Both the position numbers and the translations under genes were made by a program. Shown here piece after piece: positions 1 through 8,682 of a stretch of 64,000 nucleotides of DNA. Below the pieces are notes generated by a model. That model was not told the DNA's origin, ran no database searches, and saw only the letters and a program-made list of their open reading frames with translations. The stretch is taken from assembly GCF_030286555.1 (NCBI RefSeq), contig NZ_JASVWF010000004.1, forward strand, positions 124,001-188,000, given 5' to 3'. How positions within the stretch are numbered: the stretch's first letter is position 1; each line of letters opens with the position of its first letter. This DNA comes from Actinomycetospora termitidis (GTDB taxonomy: Bacteria > Actinomycetota > Actinomycetes > Mycobacteriales > Pseudonocardiaceae).

Positions 1-1076
1 AGGTAGAACGGCACCCCGGCCCAACGGCGGGTGTTCACCTCGCAGGTGATCGCCGCGTAGGTCTCGGTGACCGAGTCGGGCGGGAACCCGTCCTCCTGCT
101 GCAGCCCGCGCACCTCGGCCGAGCCCTGCCAGCCGGCCGCGTACTGGCCGCGGGCGGTGGTCTCGTCGAGGGGCTCGGCGAGCTTCGTCGCGGAGAGGAC
201 CTTGATCTTCTCCTCGCGCAGGTCGTTCGGCGCGAACGACAGCGGCTCCTCCATCGCGGTGAGGGCGAGGAGCTGCAGCAGGTGGTTCTGGATGACGTCG
301 CGGGCGGCGCCGATCCCGTCGTAGTAGCCCGCACGGCCGCCCACCCCGATGTCCTCGGCCATCGTGATCTGCACGTGGTCGACGTGGTGGGCGTTCCAGA
401 TGGGCTCGAAGAGCTCGTTGGCGAAGCGCAGCGCCAACAGGTTCTGCACCGTCTCCTTGCCGAGGTAGTGGTCGATGCGGAACACCGAGTCCTCGGGGAA
501 GACGTCGTTGACGATCGCGTTCAGCTCACGCGCCGAGTGCAGGTCGTGGCCGAACGGCTTCTCGATGACGACGCGGCGCCACGCGTCCTCCGCCGACTCC
601 GCGAGGCCCGCCCGCGAGAGCTGCTTGCAGACCGTGGGGAAGGCGTCCGGCGGGATCGACAGGTAGAAGGCGTGGTTGCCGTCGGTCCCGCGCTCGGTGT
701 CCAGCTCGGCGACGGTGTCGGCGAGCCGGTCGAACGCGGCGTCGTCGTCGAAGGTCCCCTGCACGAACCGCAGACCCTCGGCGAGCCGGTCCCACACCTC
801 GGAGCGGAACGGCGTGCGGGAGTGCTCCCGCACCGAGTCGTGCACGATCTCGGCGAAGTCCTCGTGGGACCAGTCCCGCCGGGCGAACCCCACCAGCGCG
901 AAACCGGGCGGCAGCAGACCCCGGTTCGCGAGGTCGTAGATCGCCGGCATGAGCTTCTTGCGCGCGAGGTCGCCGGTGATCCCGAACAGCACGAGGCCGC
1001 TCGGGCCGGCGATCCTCGGCAGACGCTTGTCCCGCTCGTCGCGCAGCGGGTTCCGCCAGTCGGCGGGAGCGGTCAC
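1..1076 (-). CDS. zwf: Glucose-6-phosphate 1-dehydrogenase, 3' end cut by window edge
   Basis: Oxidises glucose-6-phosphate to 6-phosphogluconolactone with NADP+, the entry step of the oxidative pentose-phosphate branch in the cytosol. The first 358 codons are present. The nucleotide-binding motif GITGDLARKK lies at residues 32-41 and the substrate-binding signature RIDHYLGKE at residues 200-208. The family is about 500 residues, so roughly the last 150 are missing beyond position 1. The GTG start at 1074-1076 overlaps the pgi stop by 4 bp (GTGA), which implies translational coupling. It is the last visible gene of a tkt-tal-pgi-zwf run. By family synteny opcA and pgl would be expected next, outside the window. 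Confidence 0.96.
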   Translation of the reverse strand, partial: MTAPADWRNPLRDERDKRLPRIAGPSGLVLFGITGDLARKKLMPAIYDLANRGLLPPGFALVGFARRDWSHEDFAEIVHDSVREHSRTPFRSEVWDRLAEGLRFVQGTFDDDAAFDRLADTVAELDTERGTDGNHAFYLSIPPDAFPTVCKQLSRAGLAESAEDAWRRVVIEKPFGHDLHSARELNAIVNDVFPEDSVFRIDHYLGKETVQNLLALRFANELFEPIWNAHHVDHVQITMAEDIGVGGRAGYYDGIGAARDVIQNHLLQLLALTAMEEPLSFAPNDLREEKIKVLSATKLAEPLDETTARGQYAAGWQGSAEVRGLQQEDGFPPDSVTETYAAITCEVNTRRWAGVPFY

Positions 1077-2719
1077 CGTCTCACCTCTCCCAGTGCGTTC
1101 GTCAGGGCCACCAGACCGGCGGCGCGATCCGCGAGGTGCAGCCGGAGCACCGGCCGGCCGTGCTGGGCGATGACCTGCGCGTCCCCGGCGGCCTGGGCGT
1201 GCTGGAGCTCGCCGAAGGTGAAGGGCTGGTCCGGGATCGCCAGGTCGTCCGCGACGGAGCCGGTGATCTGCAGGAACACCCCGTTCTGGTGCCCACCCTT
1301 GTGGTACTGCCCGGTGGAGTGCAGGAACCGCGGGCCCCAGCCGAAGGTCGTCTGCAGCCCGGTGTTCTTCGCGATCTCCGGGCGCAGCACCTCGGCCGAG
1401 GCGTCGTCGAGCCGGTCGAGGTAGGCCTGCACCGCGACGTACCCGCGGTCCGGGGCCTGGTCGAGGAGCTGCTGCAGCGCCTCGGCCAGGGTCCTCGGGT
1501 CGCGCAGCCACTCGCCGCGGACCTCGATCGCCCCCTCGACCAGCACCGGGGCCTCGTCGGTACCGGCGGCGCCGCTCCCGTCGAGCAGGTCACGCGTGGC
1601 CTGCTTGGCCGACTCCACGTCGGGCTGGTCGAACGGGTTGATCCCGATCAGGCGCCCGGCGAGGGCGACGGCGGTCTCCCAGAGCAGGAACTGCGCCCCG
1701 AGCGACCCCTCGGTCGAGATCTGCGCGTTCCCGACGGCGGGTCCGAGCGCCACCGTGGTGGCGTCGGCCCCGTGGTCGGTGAAGCCGGGGGCGTCGGGGG
1801 ACTCGACGACCACCGGGAGCAGGCCGAGGCCCTGCTTGCCGGTGGACTCCGCGATGAGCTGCTCGGCCCAGTCGCCGAAGCCGATCAGACCGGAACCCGA
1901 GTCGGCGAGGACGACCTTCTCCGCGCCCGCGGCGTGGGCGGCCGCGAGGGCCGCGCCGAGCAGGATCGCCGGGTTGTCGGCCGAGTCGCGCTGCAGCTCG
2001 GGAGCCGCGGCGGCCGCCTCGTCCAGGAGCCCCTCGACGTCGACCCCGGCCAGGGCCGACGGCACGAGACCGAACGCGGTCAGCGCGGAGTACCGGCCGC
2101 CGACGTTCGGGTCCGCCTCGATCGTGGCCCGGTAGCCCTGCTGACCCGCGAGGTCGGCGAGCTTCGTGCCCGGGTCGGTCACGACGACGATCCGGCTCGC
2201 CGGGTCGATCCCGTTGGCTGCGAAGACCTCGGTGAACACCCGGCGCTGGCTGTCGGTCTCGACGGTGCCGCCGGACTTGGAGCTGACGACGAGCACGGTG
2301 CGCGAGAGGTCGCCGGCGAGGGCGTCGGAGACCTGGCCGGGGTCGGTGGTGTCGAGCACCGTGATCGGGTACGTGCCGCCCACGGCCGAGCCCGACCGCG
2401 TGTGGCAGATGACCTCGGGGGCCAGGGACGAGCCGCCCATGCCGGCGAGCACGACCCGGTCGACGCCCTCGGCGTGCAGGTCGCCGCGGAGCGTCGTCAG
2501 GCGCTCCACCAGGGGCTTCGAGGTCTCGTGCAGCGTCACCCAGGACAGCCGCTTGGAGGCCTCGCTCTGCGCGTCCGGGCCCCACAGAGAGTCGTCCTGG
2601 CGGGCCAGCTTGGACGCCACCTGGTCCCCGACGAGCTTCTCGACCCCGGCCGCGGCGGCGTCGGCGAGCTGCGGGTCGACGAGGGAGACGCTCAGCGGCG
2701 CCTCGAGCGGCGCACTCAC
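1073..2719 (-). CDS. pgi: Glucose-6-phosphate isomerase
   Basis: Interconverts glucose-6-phosphate and fructose-6-phosphate in the cytosol, linking glycolysis to the pentose-phosphate genes around it. The product is 548 residues, the usual size for actinobacterial Pgi encoded beside zwf. The sugar-phosphate (SIS-type) motifs MGGSSLAPE (about residues 88-96) and SSKSGGT (about 143-149) are intact. The start chosen is the GTG at 2717-2719, which overlaps the tal stop (GTGA). A reading frame 20 codons longer exists but would run into tal. It also overlaps zwf by 4 bp, so tal, pgi and zwf form one coupled unit. Confidence 0.95.
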   Translation of the reverse strand: MSAPLEAPLSVSLVDPQLADAAAAGVEKLVGDQVASKLARQDDSLWGPDAQSEASKRLSWVTLHETSKPLVERLTTLRGDLHAEGVDRVVLAGMGGSSLAPEVICHTRSGSAVGGTYPITVLDTTDPGQVSDALAGDLSRTVLVVSSKSGGTVETDSQRRVFTEVFAANGIDPASRIVVVTDPGTKLADLAGQQGYRATIEADPNVGGRYSALTAFGLVPSALAGVDVEGLLDEAAAAAPELQRDSADNPAILLGAALAAAHAAGAEKVVLADSGSGLIGFGDWAEQLIAESTGKQGLGLLPVVVESPDAPGFTDHGADATTVALGPAVGNAQISTEGSLGAQFLLWETAVALAGRLIGINPFDQPDVESAKQATRDLLDGSGAAGTDEAPVLVEGAIEVRGEWLRDPRTLAEALQQLLDQAPDRGYVAVQAYLDRLDDASAEVLRPEIAKNTGLQTTFGWGPRFLHSTGQYHKGGHQNGVFLQITGSVADDLAIPDQPFTFGELQHAQAAGDAQVIAQHGRPVLRLHLADRAAGLVALTNALGEVRR

Positions 2720-3834
2720 GACTGCTCCGGGCTGCGGCGCGTCAGCTGCTCGGACACCGTCTCGAGGAGCTCCTGCCACGACTTCTCGAACTTGTCGACG
2801 CCCTCGTCCTCGAGCACCTGGTAGACGTCGTCGACGTCGATGCCCACGCCCGCGAGGGCGGCGAACACCTCACCCGCGGCGTCGGCGGTGCCGGTGACGG
2901 CGTCGCCGTGCAGGTCGCCGTGGTCGGCGAACGCGTCCAGCGTCGCCTCCGGCATCGTGTTCACGGTGTCCGGGGCGGCCAGCTCGGTGACGTAGAGCGT
3001 GTCCGGGTACGCCTTGTTCTTCACCCCGGTCGAGGCCCAGAGCGGGCGCTGGGCCTTTGCGCCGGCACCCTTCAGGGTCGCCCAGCGCTCGGTGGAGAAG
3101 GCCTCCAGCCACGCCTGGTAGGCCAGGCGGGCGTTCGCGACGGCGGCCGTGCCCCGCAGCGCGAGGGCGGCGTCCGTCCCGATCGCGTCCAGGCGCTTGT
3201 CGACCTCGCTGTCCACGCGCGAGACGAAGAACGAGGCGACCGAGGCCATGACCGACAGGTCGTGGCCGTTGGCGCGCGCCTGCTCCATGCCCGCGAGGTA
3301 GGCGTCCATCACCGCGCGGTAGCGGTCCACGGAGAAGATCAGCGTGACGTTGACGCTGACGCCCTCGGCGAGCACGCGGGTGATCGCCGGCAGGCCCTCC
3401 GGCGTGGCCGGGATCTTGATCATCAGGTTCGGCCGGTCGACGGTCTTCCAGAGGTCGAGGGCCTCGCCGACGGTCTTCTCGGTGTCGTGCGCGCTGCGCG
3501 GGTCGACCTCGAGGGAGACGCGGCCGTCGACGGCGTCGGTCTCGGAGAACACCCCGCGGAAGACGTCGCACGCACGGCGGACGTCGTCGGTGGTGATCTC
3601 GCGGACCGCGTCGTCGACCGAGGCGCCGCGGCGGGCCAGGTCGTCGAGCTGCTCGGCGTAGTGGTCCGCGTCGGACAGCGCGCTCGCGAAGATCGTCGGG
3701 TTGGAGGTGACGCCGACGACGTGCTTCTGCTCGATCAGCTCGCGCAGGTTCCCGGACTCGATGCGCTGCCGGGACAGGTCGTCGAGCCAGATGGAGACGC
3801 CGGCGGCCGAGAGGTCGGCCAGGGGAGTGCTCAT
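2716..3834 (-). CDS. tal: Transaldolase
   Basis: Transfers a dihydroxyacetone unit between sugar phosphates in the non-oxidative pentose-phosphate branch. The 372-residue product matches the long actinobacterial class. The Schiff-base lysine is K140 in [11 protein letters not shown]. The N-terminus ([19 protein letters not shown]) and the [14 protein letters not shown] stretch are typical of the family. The ATG start lies 30 bp after the tkt stop, and the 3' end overlaps pgi by 4 bp. Confidence 0.95.
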   Translation of the reverse strand: MSTPLADLSAAGVSIWLDDLSRQRIESGNLRELIEQKHVVGVTSNPTIFASALSDADHYAEQLDDLARRGASVDDAVREITTDDVRRACDVFRGVFSETDAVDGRVSLEVDPRSAHDTEKTVGEALDLWKTVDRPNLMIKIPATPEGLPAITRVLAEGVSVNVTLIFSVDRYRAVMDAYLAGMEQARANGHDLSVMASVASFFVSRVDSEVDKRLDAIGTDAALALRGTAAVANARLAYQAWLEAFSTERWATLKGAGAKAQRPLWASTGVKNKAYPDTLYVTELAAPDTVNTMPEATLDAFADHGDLHGDAVTGTADAAGEVFAALAGVGIDVDDVYQVLEDEGVDKFEKSWQELLETVSEQLTRRSPEQS

Positions 3835-3864
3835 GATGTCCTCACTCGGAGTCGCTGGAGGGGT

Positions 3865-5991
3865 TCACTGCGAGACGCGCGCCAGCGAGCGACGCGCGGC
3901 GTCGACGACGGCCTCGGCGGTGAAACCGAACTTCTCGAACAGGGTCTGGTAGTCCGCGCTCGCGCCGAAGTGCTCGATCGAGACCGGCTCCCCGAGGCGG
4001 CCGAGCAGGCGGTACCAGGGCTGGGCGACGCCCGCCTCGACGGACACCCGGGCGTCCACGCCGGCGGGGATGACGCTCTCCTGGTAGTCCGCGTCCTGGT
4101 TCTCGAACCAGTCCAGGCACGGCATCGAGACCACGCGGGTCGGAACGCCGTCGGCCTCGAGGGTCGTCCGGGCCTCGACGGCGAGCTGCACCTCGGAGCC
4201 GGTGGCGATCAGGATGACCTGCGGGTCGCCGGAGGCGTCCTGGAGCACGTAGCCACCGCGCGCCACGCCCTCGGCCGAGGTGCCCTCGAGCACGGGCAGG
4301 TTCTGGCGCGTGAGCGCCAGGCCGGCCGGGCCGTGCGGGTTGTCGAGCACCGCCTTGAACGCGTACGCGGTCTCGTTCGGGTCGCCCGGGCGCACGACCG
4401 ACATCCGGGGGATCGCCCGGAGGCTCGCCAGCTGCTCGATCGGCTGGTGGGTCGGGCCGTCCTCGCCGAGACCTATCGAGTCGTGGGTCCAGACGTAGGT
4501 CGTCGGCAGGTTCATCAGCGCCGCCAGGCGGACCGGGGGCCGCATGTAGTCGGAGAAGATGAGGAAGGTCCCGCCGAACACCCGGGTGCCGCCGTGCAGC
4601 GCGATGCCGTTGAGGATCGAGCCCATCGCGTGCTCGCGGACACCGAAGTGCAGGACGCGGCCGTAGGGGCTCATCTGCCCCCACATGTTCGTCTCCACCG
4701 TCGACGGCCCGAACGACGGCGAGTCGGGGATCGTCGTGTTGTTCGACTCGGCGAGATCGGCCGAGCCGCCCCACAGCTCGGGGAGCACGGGGCCGACCGC
4801 GCCCAGGATCTTCTGCAGCGCCTTGCGGGTGGCCAGCGGCTTGTCGTCGGTGGTCCAGGTCGGCAGGGAGTCCGCCCACCCGGCGGGCAGCTCGCGCTTG
4901 GCCATCCGGTCGAACAGCTCACGCCGCTCGGGGTTGGCGTTCGCCCAGTCGTCGAAGCGCTTGACCCAGGCCTCGTGCGCCTCCCGGCCGCGGTCCTTGA
5001 CCTTGCGCGCGTGCTCCAGGACGTCGTCCTCGATCTGGAACGACTTCTCGGGGTCGAACCCGAGGATGTTCTTGATCGAGGCGACCTCGTCGTCACCGAG
5101 GGCGGCACCGTGCGCCGCGCCGGTGTTCATCTTCTCCGGCGCGGGGTAGCCGATCACGGTGCGCAGCGCGATGAAGCTGGGCCGGTCGGTCACGGCCTTG
5201 GCGTTCTCGATGGCCTCGCGGATGCCGACGACGTTCTCGCCGCCGCGCACGACCTGCGTGTGCCAGCCGTAGGCCTCGTAGCGGCCGACCACGTCCTCGG
5301 AGAGCGCCACGGTCGTGTCGTCCTCGATGGAGATGTGGTTGTCGTCGTAGAAGACGACGACGTTGCCGAGCTGCTGGCGGCCGGCGATCGAGCTCGCCTC
5401 CGCCGTCACGCCCTCCTCGATGTCGCCGTCCGAGGCGATGACGTAGATGAAGTGGTCGAACGGGCTCTCGCCGGGCGCGGCGTCCGGGTCGAACAGGCCG
5501 CGCTCGCGGCGGGCCGCCATGGCCATGCCGACGCTGGAGGCGAGCCCCTGACCCAGCGGGCCCGTAGTGATCTCGACGCCGGTGGTGTGCTGGAACTCCG
5601 GGTGCCCGGGGGTGAGCGAGCCCCACGTGCGCAGCGCCTCGAGGTCGGACATCTCCAGCCCGTAGCCGGCGAGGAAGAGCTGGATGTAGAGCGTCAGGCT
5701 GGAGTGCCCGGCGGAGAGCACGAAGCGGTCGCGCCCGGGCCAGTCGGCGTCGTTCGGGTCGTGCGTCATCGTGTGCTGGAAGAGGGTGTACGCGAGCGGG
5801 GCGAGCGACATCGCGGTGCCCGGGTGGCCGTTCCCGACCTTCTGCACGGCGTCGGCGGCGAGCACGCGGATCGTGTCCACGGTGCGCTGGTCGAGGTCGG
5901 ACCAGTCGTCGGGCCGGTGCGGGGTCGTGAGGGCGGCGATCTCCTCGGGCGTCTCACTCGCGGGTCGGGTGCTCGCGTCGGTCGTGGTCAC
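3865..5991 (-). CDS. tkt: Transketolase
   Basis: Thiamine-diphosphate enzyme moving two-carbon ketol units between sugar phosphates, cytosolic. The product is 708 residues. The N-terminal GHPGTAMS motif is near residues 55-62, the diphosphate-binding SDGDIEEG segment near residue 185, and the C-terminal half has the pyrimidine-binding and transketolase C domains. I chose the GTG at 5989-5991 (VTTTDASTRP), with GGGAGA a few bases upstream. A frame reaching 6162 is open but its N-terminus looks non-coding. It is the first gene of the tkt-tal-pgi-zwf run and is divergent from ctaB. Confidence 0.94.
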   Translation of the reverse strand: MTTTDASTRPASETPEEIAALTTPHRPDDWSDLDQRTVDTIRVLAADAVQKVGNGHPGTAMSLAPLAYTLFQHTMTHDPNDADWPGRDRFVLSAGHSSLTLYIQLFLAGYGLEMSDLEALRTWGSLTPGHPEFQHTTGVEITTGPLGQGLASSVGMAMAARRERGLFDPDAAPGESPFDHFIYVIASDGDIEEGVTAEASSIAGRQQLGNVVVFYDDNHISIEDDTTVALSEDVVGRYEAYGWHTQVVRGGENVVGIREAIENAKAVTDRPSFIALRTVIGYPAPEKMNTGAAHGAALGDDEVASIKNILGFDPEKSFQIEDDVLEHARKVKDRGREAHEAWVKRFDDWANANPERRELFDRMAKRELPAGWADSLPTWTTDDKPLATRKALQKILGAVGPVLPELWGGSADLAESNNTTIPDSPSFGPSTVETNMWGQMSPYGRVLHFGVREHAMGSILNGIALHGGTRVFGGTFLIFSDYMRPPVRLAALMNLPTTYVWTHDSIGLGEDGPTHQPIEQLASLRAIPRMSVVRPGDPNETAYAFKAVLDNPHGPAGLALTRQNLPVLEGTSAEGVARGGYVLQDASGDPQVILIATGSEVQLAVEARTTLEADGVPTRVVSMPCLDWFENQDADYQESVIPAGVDARVSVEAGVAQPWYRLLGRLGEPVSIEHFGASADYQTLFEKFGFTAEAVVDAARRSLARVSQ

Positions 5992-6440
5992 GAACCTGGT
6001 CTCCCTGTGTCTCGCGTCCTCGGGCCGCCCGCGCGTGCGCACGTCCCGTCTGTCCGGTTCCCTCGACCCCGCCACCGGTCGACCCGGCGCCGGCCGGGTC
6101 GGTCCGGGACTGGATCGATCCCGAGTGTCCTTCGGGCCCATGCTGTCACGCCGGGGTGACACTCAGGTGCACCGTCGGAATCCACTGGGCGCAATACCCG
6201 CTCACGCGCGCGCGGACACGCACGTCAGGGCTGATCCGCGAGTCTCCCGCGGGCCCTCTACGATCAAGGCCTGCTGCTCGGCACCCGCGCCCTCGCGGGT
6301 GACGTACCCCGCACCACCACCCCCTGCCCGGGGGGCGGGCGAGCGAGAGGGACGTCCGGGGTGCAGACTGCACCGACGACAGCGTGTAGGAGGCGGCCCG
6401 GCGGGCCGTCGGCGAACGCCTGAAGGGACCGGGTGATCGG
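5992..6440. promoter_or_regulatory. Divergent tkt/ctaB intergenic region with an 18-bp palindrome
   Basis: These 449 bp hold no convincing gene and must carry the promoters of tkt (leftward) and ctaB (rightward). A perfect inverted repeat, TGTCAC-GCCGGG-GTGACA, lies at 6144-6161 and looks like a dimeric-regulator operator. TACGAT at 6259-6264 is a possible rightward -10 element without a clear -35. No known riboswitch motif was recognised. Confidence 0.5.
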
Positions 6441-7397
6441 GTGAGCACGGCGGTCGGTCCGGCGCCGACGGGGGCACGGACCAGGCTCGGCGGGTACTGG
6501 ACCCGCTCCGTCGCCACCGTCCGCGCGTACCTCGCGCTGACGAAGGCCCGGATCATCGAGCAGCTGCTGGTGGTCACGGTGCCGGCGATGATGCTCGCCG
6601 AGCGCGCGGTGCCGTCGCTATGGTTGGTGCTCGCGGTGCTCCTCGGCGGGGCGGCCGCGGCGGCGAGCGCCCACGCGCTGAACTGCGTGATCGACGCCGA
6701 CATCGACGCGAAGATGGCGCGCACCCGCAAGCGGCCGCTCGCCCGCGACGCCGTGCCGCGCTCGCACGCCCTGGTCTTCGGCCTCGTCCTCGGCGCCGCG
6801 TCCGCGGTGTGGCTCGGCCTCACGGCCAACTGGGTCGCGGCCGCGCTGTCGGTGGCGGCGATCGCGTTCTACATCGTGGTCTACACGCTCGTGCTCAAGC
6901 GCCGGACCTCGCAGAACATCGTCTGGGGCGGCGCCGCGGGCTGCATGCCCGTGGTGATCGGCTGGGCCGCCGTGACCGGTGGCGTGGGCTGGCCGTCCCT
7001 GGTGCTGTTCGGGATCATCTTCTTCTGGACCCCGCCGCACTTCTGGGCCCTCGCGATGCGCTACCGCGACGAGTACGCCGCCGCGGGCGTCCCGATGCTC
7101 CCCGTCGTCGCCGCCCCGCAGCGCGTCTCGCGCCAGATCGTCCTCTACTCGTGGGCGATGGTGGCCTGGTCGGTGCTCCTGGTGCCGGCGACCTCGTGGA
7201 TCTACCTCGCGACGGCCGTCGTCGGCGGGGTGTGGTTCCTGATCGCCGCGCACCGCCTCGACCGCGCCGTGCACCGGGACGAGGTCGTCAACTCGATGCG
7301 CCTCTTCCACCTCTCGAACACCTACCTCACGGGCCTGTTCGTGGCGGTGGCGGTGGACTCGGCCTTCGGCTGGCCCGCCTTCGGCTGGCCCTTCTAG
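6441..7397 (+). CDS. ctaB: Protoheme IX farnesyltransferase (heme O synthase)
   Basis: Attaches a farnesyl group to heme B to give heme O, the precursor of heme A for cytochrome aa3 oxidase. It is an integral membrane UbiA-family prenyltransferase of 318 residues with about nine hydrophobic segments. The prenyl-diphosphate motif NCVIDADIDAKMARTRKRPL is present near residue 80, and a second conserved loop reads KRRTSQNIVWGGAAG. The GTG start at 6441 follows a weak AAGGGA site. Its partner ctaA (heme A synthase) lies 1.3 kb downstream on the opposite strand. Confidence 0.95.
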   Translation: MSTAVGPAPTGARTRLGGYWTRSVATVRAYLALTKARIIEQLLVVTVPAMMLAERAVPSLWLVLAVLLGGAAAAASAHALNCVIDADIDAKMARTRKRPLARDAVPRSHALVFGLVLGAASAVWLGLTANWVAAALSVAAIAFYIVVYTLVLKRRTSQNIVWGGAAGCMPVVIGWAAVTGGVGWPSLVLFGIIFFWTPPHFWALAMRYRDEYAAAGVPMLPVVAAPQRVSRQIVLYSWAMVAWSVLLVPATSWIYLATAVVGGVWFLIAAHRLDRAVHRDEVVNSMRLFHLSNTYLTGLFVAVAVDSAFGWPAFGWPF

Positions 7398-7417
7398 CCC
7401 TTCCCGACGACGGGTCG
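7398..7417 (+). repeat. 20-base element directly after the ctaB stop (copy A)
   Basis: The 20 bases directly after the ctaB stop codon (core TTCCCGACGACGGGTCG) are identical to those directly after the fabI stop codon at 55095-55114. A CCCG/CGGG stem could form. Close variants of the core lie inside or near coding sequence at 8721, 12999 and 44613. The function is unknown; it could be part of a 3' end or terminator signal. Confidence 0.6.
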
Positions 7418-7448
7418 CTCGGCGCTTCTCCTGCGAGCCTCTCCTCCG

Positions 7449-7504
7449 CGAGTGCTACACCACGCAGGTCCCGGCGCCGCCGGACCTGCCCCACGTCGCA
7501 CTCG
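7449..7504. repeat. Palindromic repeat, copy 1
   Basis: This is a 56-bp imperfect palindrome. The left arm begins CGAGTGCTACACCACGCAGG and the right arm ends CCCCACGTCGCACTCG; the arms pair at roughly 18 of 23 positions around a GC-rich loop. It lies about 50 bp after ctaB and is one of four related copies around the nuclease-like gene. Confidence 0.8.
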
Positions 7505-7541
7505 ACGGGCACACGCCTCACGAGGGCGACCCGCCCCCCGC

Positions 7542-7599
7542 GCGAGGGCTACACCACGCAGGTCCACCCGCCTCGGAACCTGCCCCACGTAGCACTCGC
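7542..7599. repeat. Palindromic repeat, copy 2
   Basis: This is a 58-bp relative of copy 1. It shares GGCTACACCACGCAGGT in the left arm and ends CCCCACGTAGCACTCGC. It finishes only 5 bp before the first possible start codon of the nuclease-like gene, so it occupies that gene's 5' flank. It may act as terminator for ctaB, as a mobile-element end, or both. Confidence 0.8.
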
Positions 7600-7604
7600 A
7601 GCGC

Positions 7605-8519
7605 GTGTGGAACCGATTCGATGCCGCAGGGCTCCAAGTCGATGTGGAGAACATCAGCGGGCCGTTCCGGGGGAGCGAGGCCCTGGCAGCAGGAGACATC
7701 ACGCGGGGTCGGCTCGCCGGTCCGCGGACGACGAAGCTCTACCCGAACGTCCACGCGTTCACCGAGTGTGTGGCAGCCCCGGAGGACCTGATCGGGCGGG
7801 CCCGGGAGGCCGTGCTCTACGTCCGCGGCGCTCCACCGGTCGTCGGTGGCTACGCCGCCGCGGAGGTGCACGGGGCGGACTGCGCACCGATCGGGGTGCC
7901 GGTCGACCTCGTTGTCGGGAAGCGAGCGGTCCGCGCCCGGCCAGGCCTCATCGTCCGGCGAGAGGTGCTCGGGCCCGACGACGTGGTGGAGAAGGACGGG
8001 TTCCTGGTGACCAGACCGGAGCGCACGGCGTGGGACCTGGTCCGGCGGCTGGGGTTCACCGAGGGCGTCGTCGCCCTGGATGCGCTCGCCCGCGTCGGCG
8101 AGTTCGACCCGGCCGTCCTCCTCGACCGGCCACCCGGAGCCCGTGGGTGTCGACGGATCGTTGCTGCGGTCGAGGCGTCGGACCCGCGGGCGGAGTCACG
8201 GCCCGAGACGATCATGCGACTCACCATGGTCGAGCACCACGTCCCGACACCCACGCCCCAACTCGAGGTGGACAACGAGTACGGCGCGTTCGTCGCCCGG
8301 GTCGACTTCGGCTGGGACGAGTTCCGGGTGGCGGCCGAGTACCAGGGCGACCAGCACCGCATGGACCGGAGGCAGTGGCGCCGGGACCAGGCCCGGACGG
8401 CCGATCTTGCCGCGTGCGGCTGGGTGATGGTCCCGTGGACTGGGGACGACCTCCTGAACCCGGCCCGCTTCGTCCGGCGGCTGCTCTCGACCCTGGTGCA
8501 GCGCGGCCACGTGCTCTGA
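7605..8519 (+). CDS. AbiEi-like / DUF559-type endonuclease-domain protein
   Basis: A protein of up to 304 residues. The N-terminal part (PFRGSEALAAGDITRGRL, then a TKLYPNVHAF stretch) resembles the winged-helix start of AbiEi-like antitoxin families. The C-terminal part, with VDFGW, AEYQGDQHR and WRRDQARTADLAACGW, resembles a very-short-patch/DUF559 PD-(D/E)XK nuclease core. The GTG at 7605 has no good ribosome site; an internal GTG at 7644 (VENISGPF) fits family starts better. Palindromic repeats bracket it within 5 bp upstream and 2 bp downstream, which suggests a mobile cassette. Base composition looks a little less GC-extreme than its neighbours. Such genes occur in many copies in actinobacteria; the function is unproven. 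Confidence 0.75.
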   Translation: MWNRFDAAGLQVDVENISGPFRGSEALAAGDITRGRLAGPRTTKLYPNVHAFTECVAAPEDLIGRAREAVLYVRGAPPVVGGYAAAEVHGADCAPIGVPVDLVVGKRAVRARPGLIVRREVLGPDDVVEKDGFLVTRPERTAWDLVRRLGFTEGVVALDALARVGEFDPAVLLDRPPGARGCRRIVAAVEASDPRAESRPETIMRLTMVEHHVPTPTPQLEVDNEYGAFVARVDFGWDEFRVAAEYQGDQHRMDRRQWRRDQARTADLAACGWVMVPWTGDDLLNPARFVRRLLSTLVQRGHVL

Positions 8520-8520
8520 A

Positions 8521-8578
8521 CCGAGTGCTGCAGCAGGCAGGTCGGGGGTGCCCGGGCCCTGCGTGATGCAACACTCGG
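8521..8578. repeat. Palindromic repeat, copy 3
   Basis: This 58-bp palindrome opens CCGAGTGCTGCAGCAGGCAG and closes CCTGCGTGATGCAACACTCGG. It starts one base after the stop codon of the nuclease-like gene, in the convergent gap before ctaA. It is more diverged than copies 1 and 2 but keeps the CGAGTG/CACTCG ends. Confidence 0.75.
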
Positions 8579-8614
8579 CGCACATGGCCTCGGCCTCCCG
8601 AGGAGCGCCGACCG

Positions 8615-8670
8615 CGAGTGCTACATGGGCCAGCTCGGAGGCGCCCACGACCTGCGTGGTGTCGCACTCG
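8615..8670. repeat. Palindromic repeat, copy 4
   Basis: This 56-bp palindrome runs from CGAGTGCTACATGGGCCAG to ACCTGCGTGGTGTCGCACTCG-type ends, 12 bp before the ctaA stop. Its position at a convergent junction is compatible with a bidirectional terminator. Confidence 0.75.
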
Positions 8671-8682
8671 GCGCGGGGACGA

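Noticed and set aside
1136-2824. Long plus-strand frame opposite pgi
   Set aside because: Composition is typical of an antisense shadow and pgi is unambiguous.
2908-6159. Reading frame of over 1000 codons on the plus strand opposite tal and tkt
   Set aside because: It is antisense to two well-supported enzymes, has Arg/Gly/Val-rich low-complexity translation and no domain; a GC-rich shadow frame.
7449-8670. CRISPR array made of the four ~56-bp repeats
   Set aside because: Only four diverged palindromes with a gene in the middle, irregular spacing and no cas genes.
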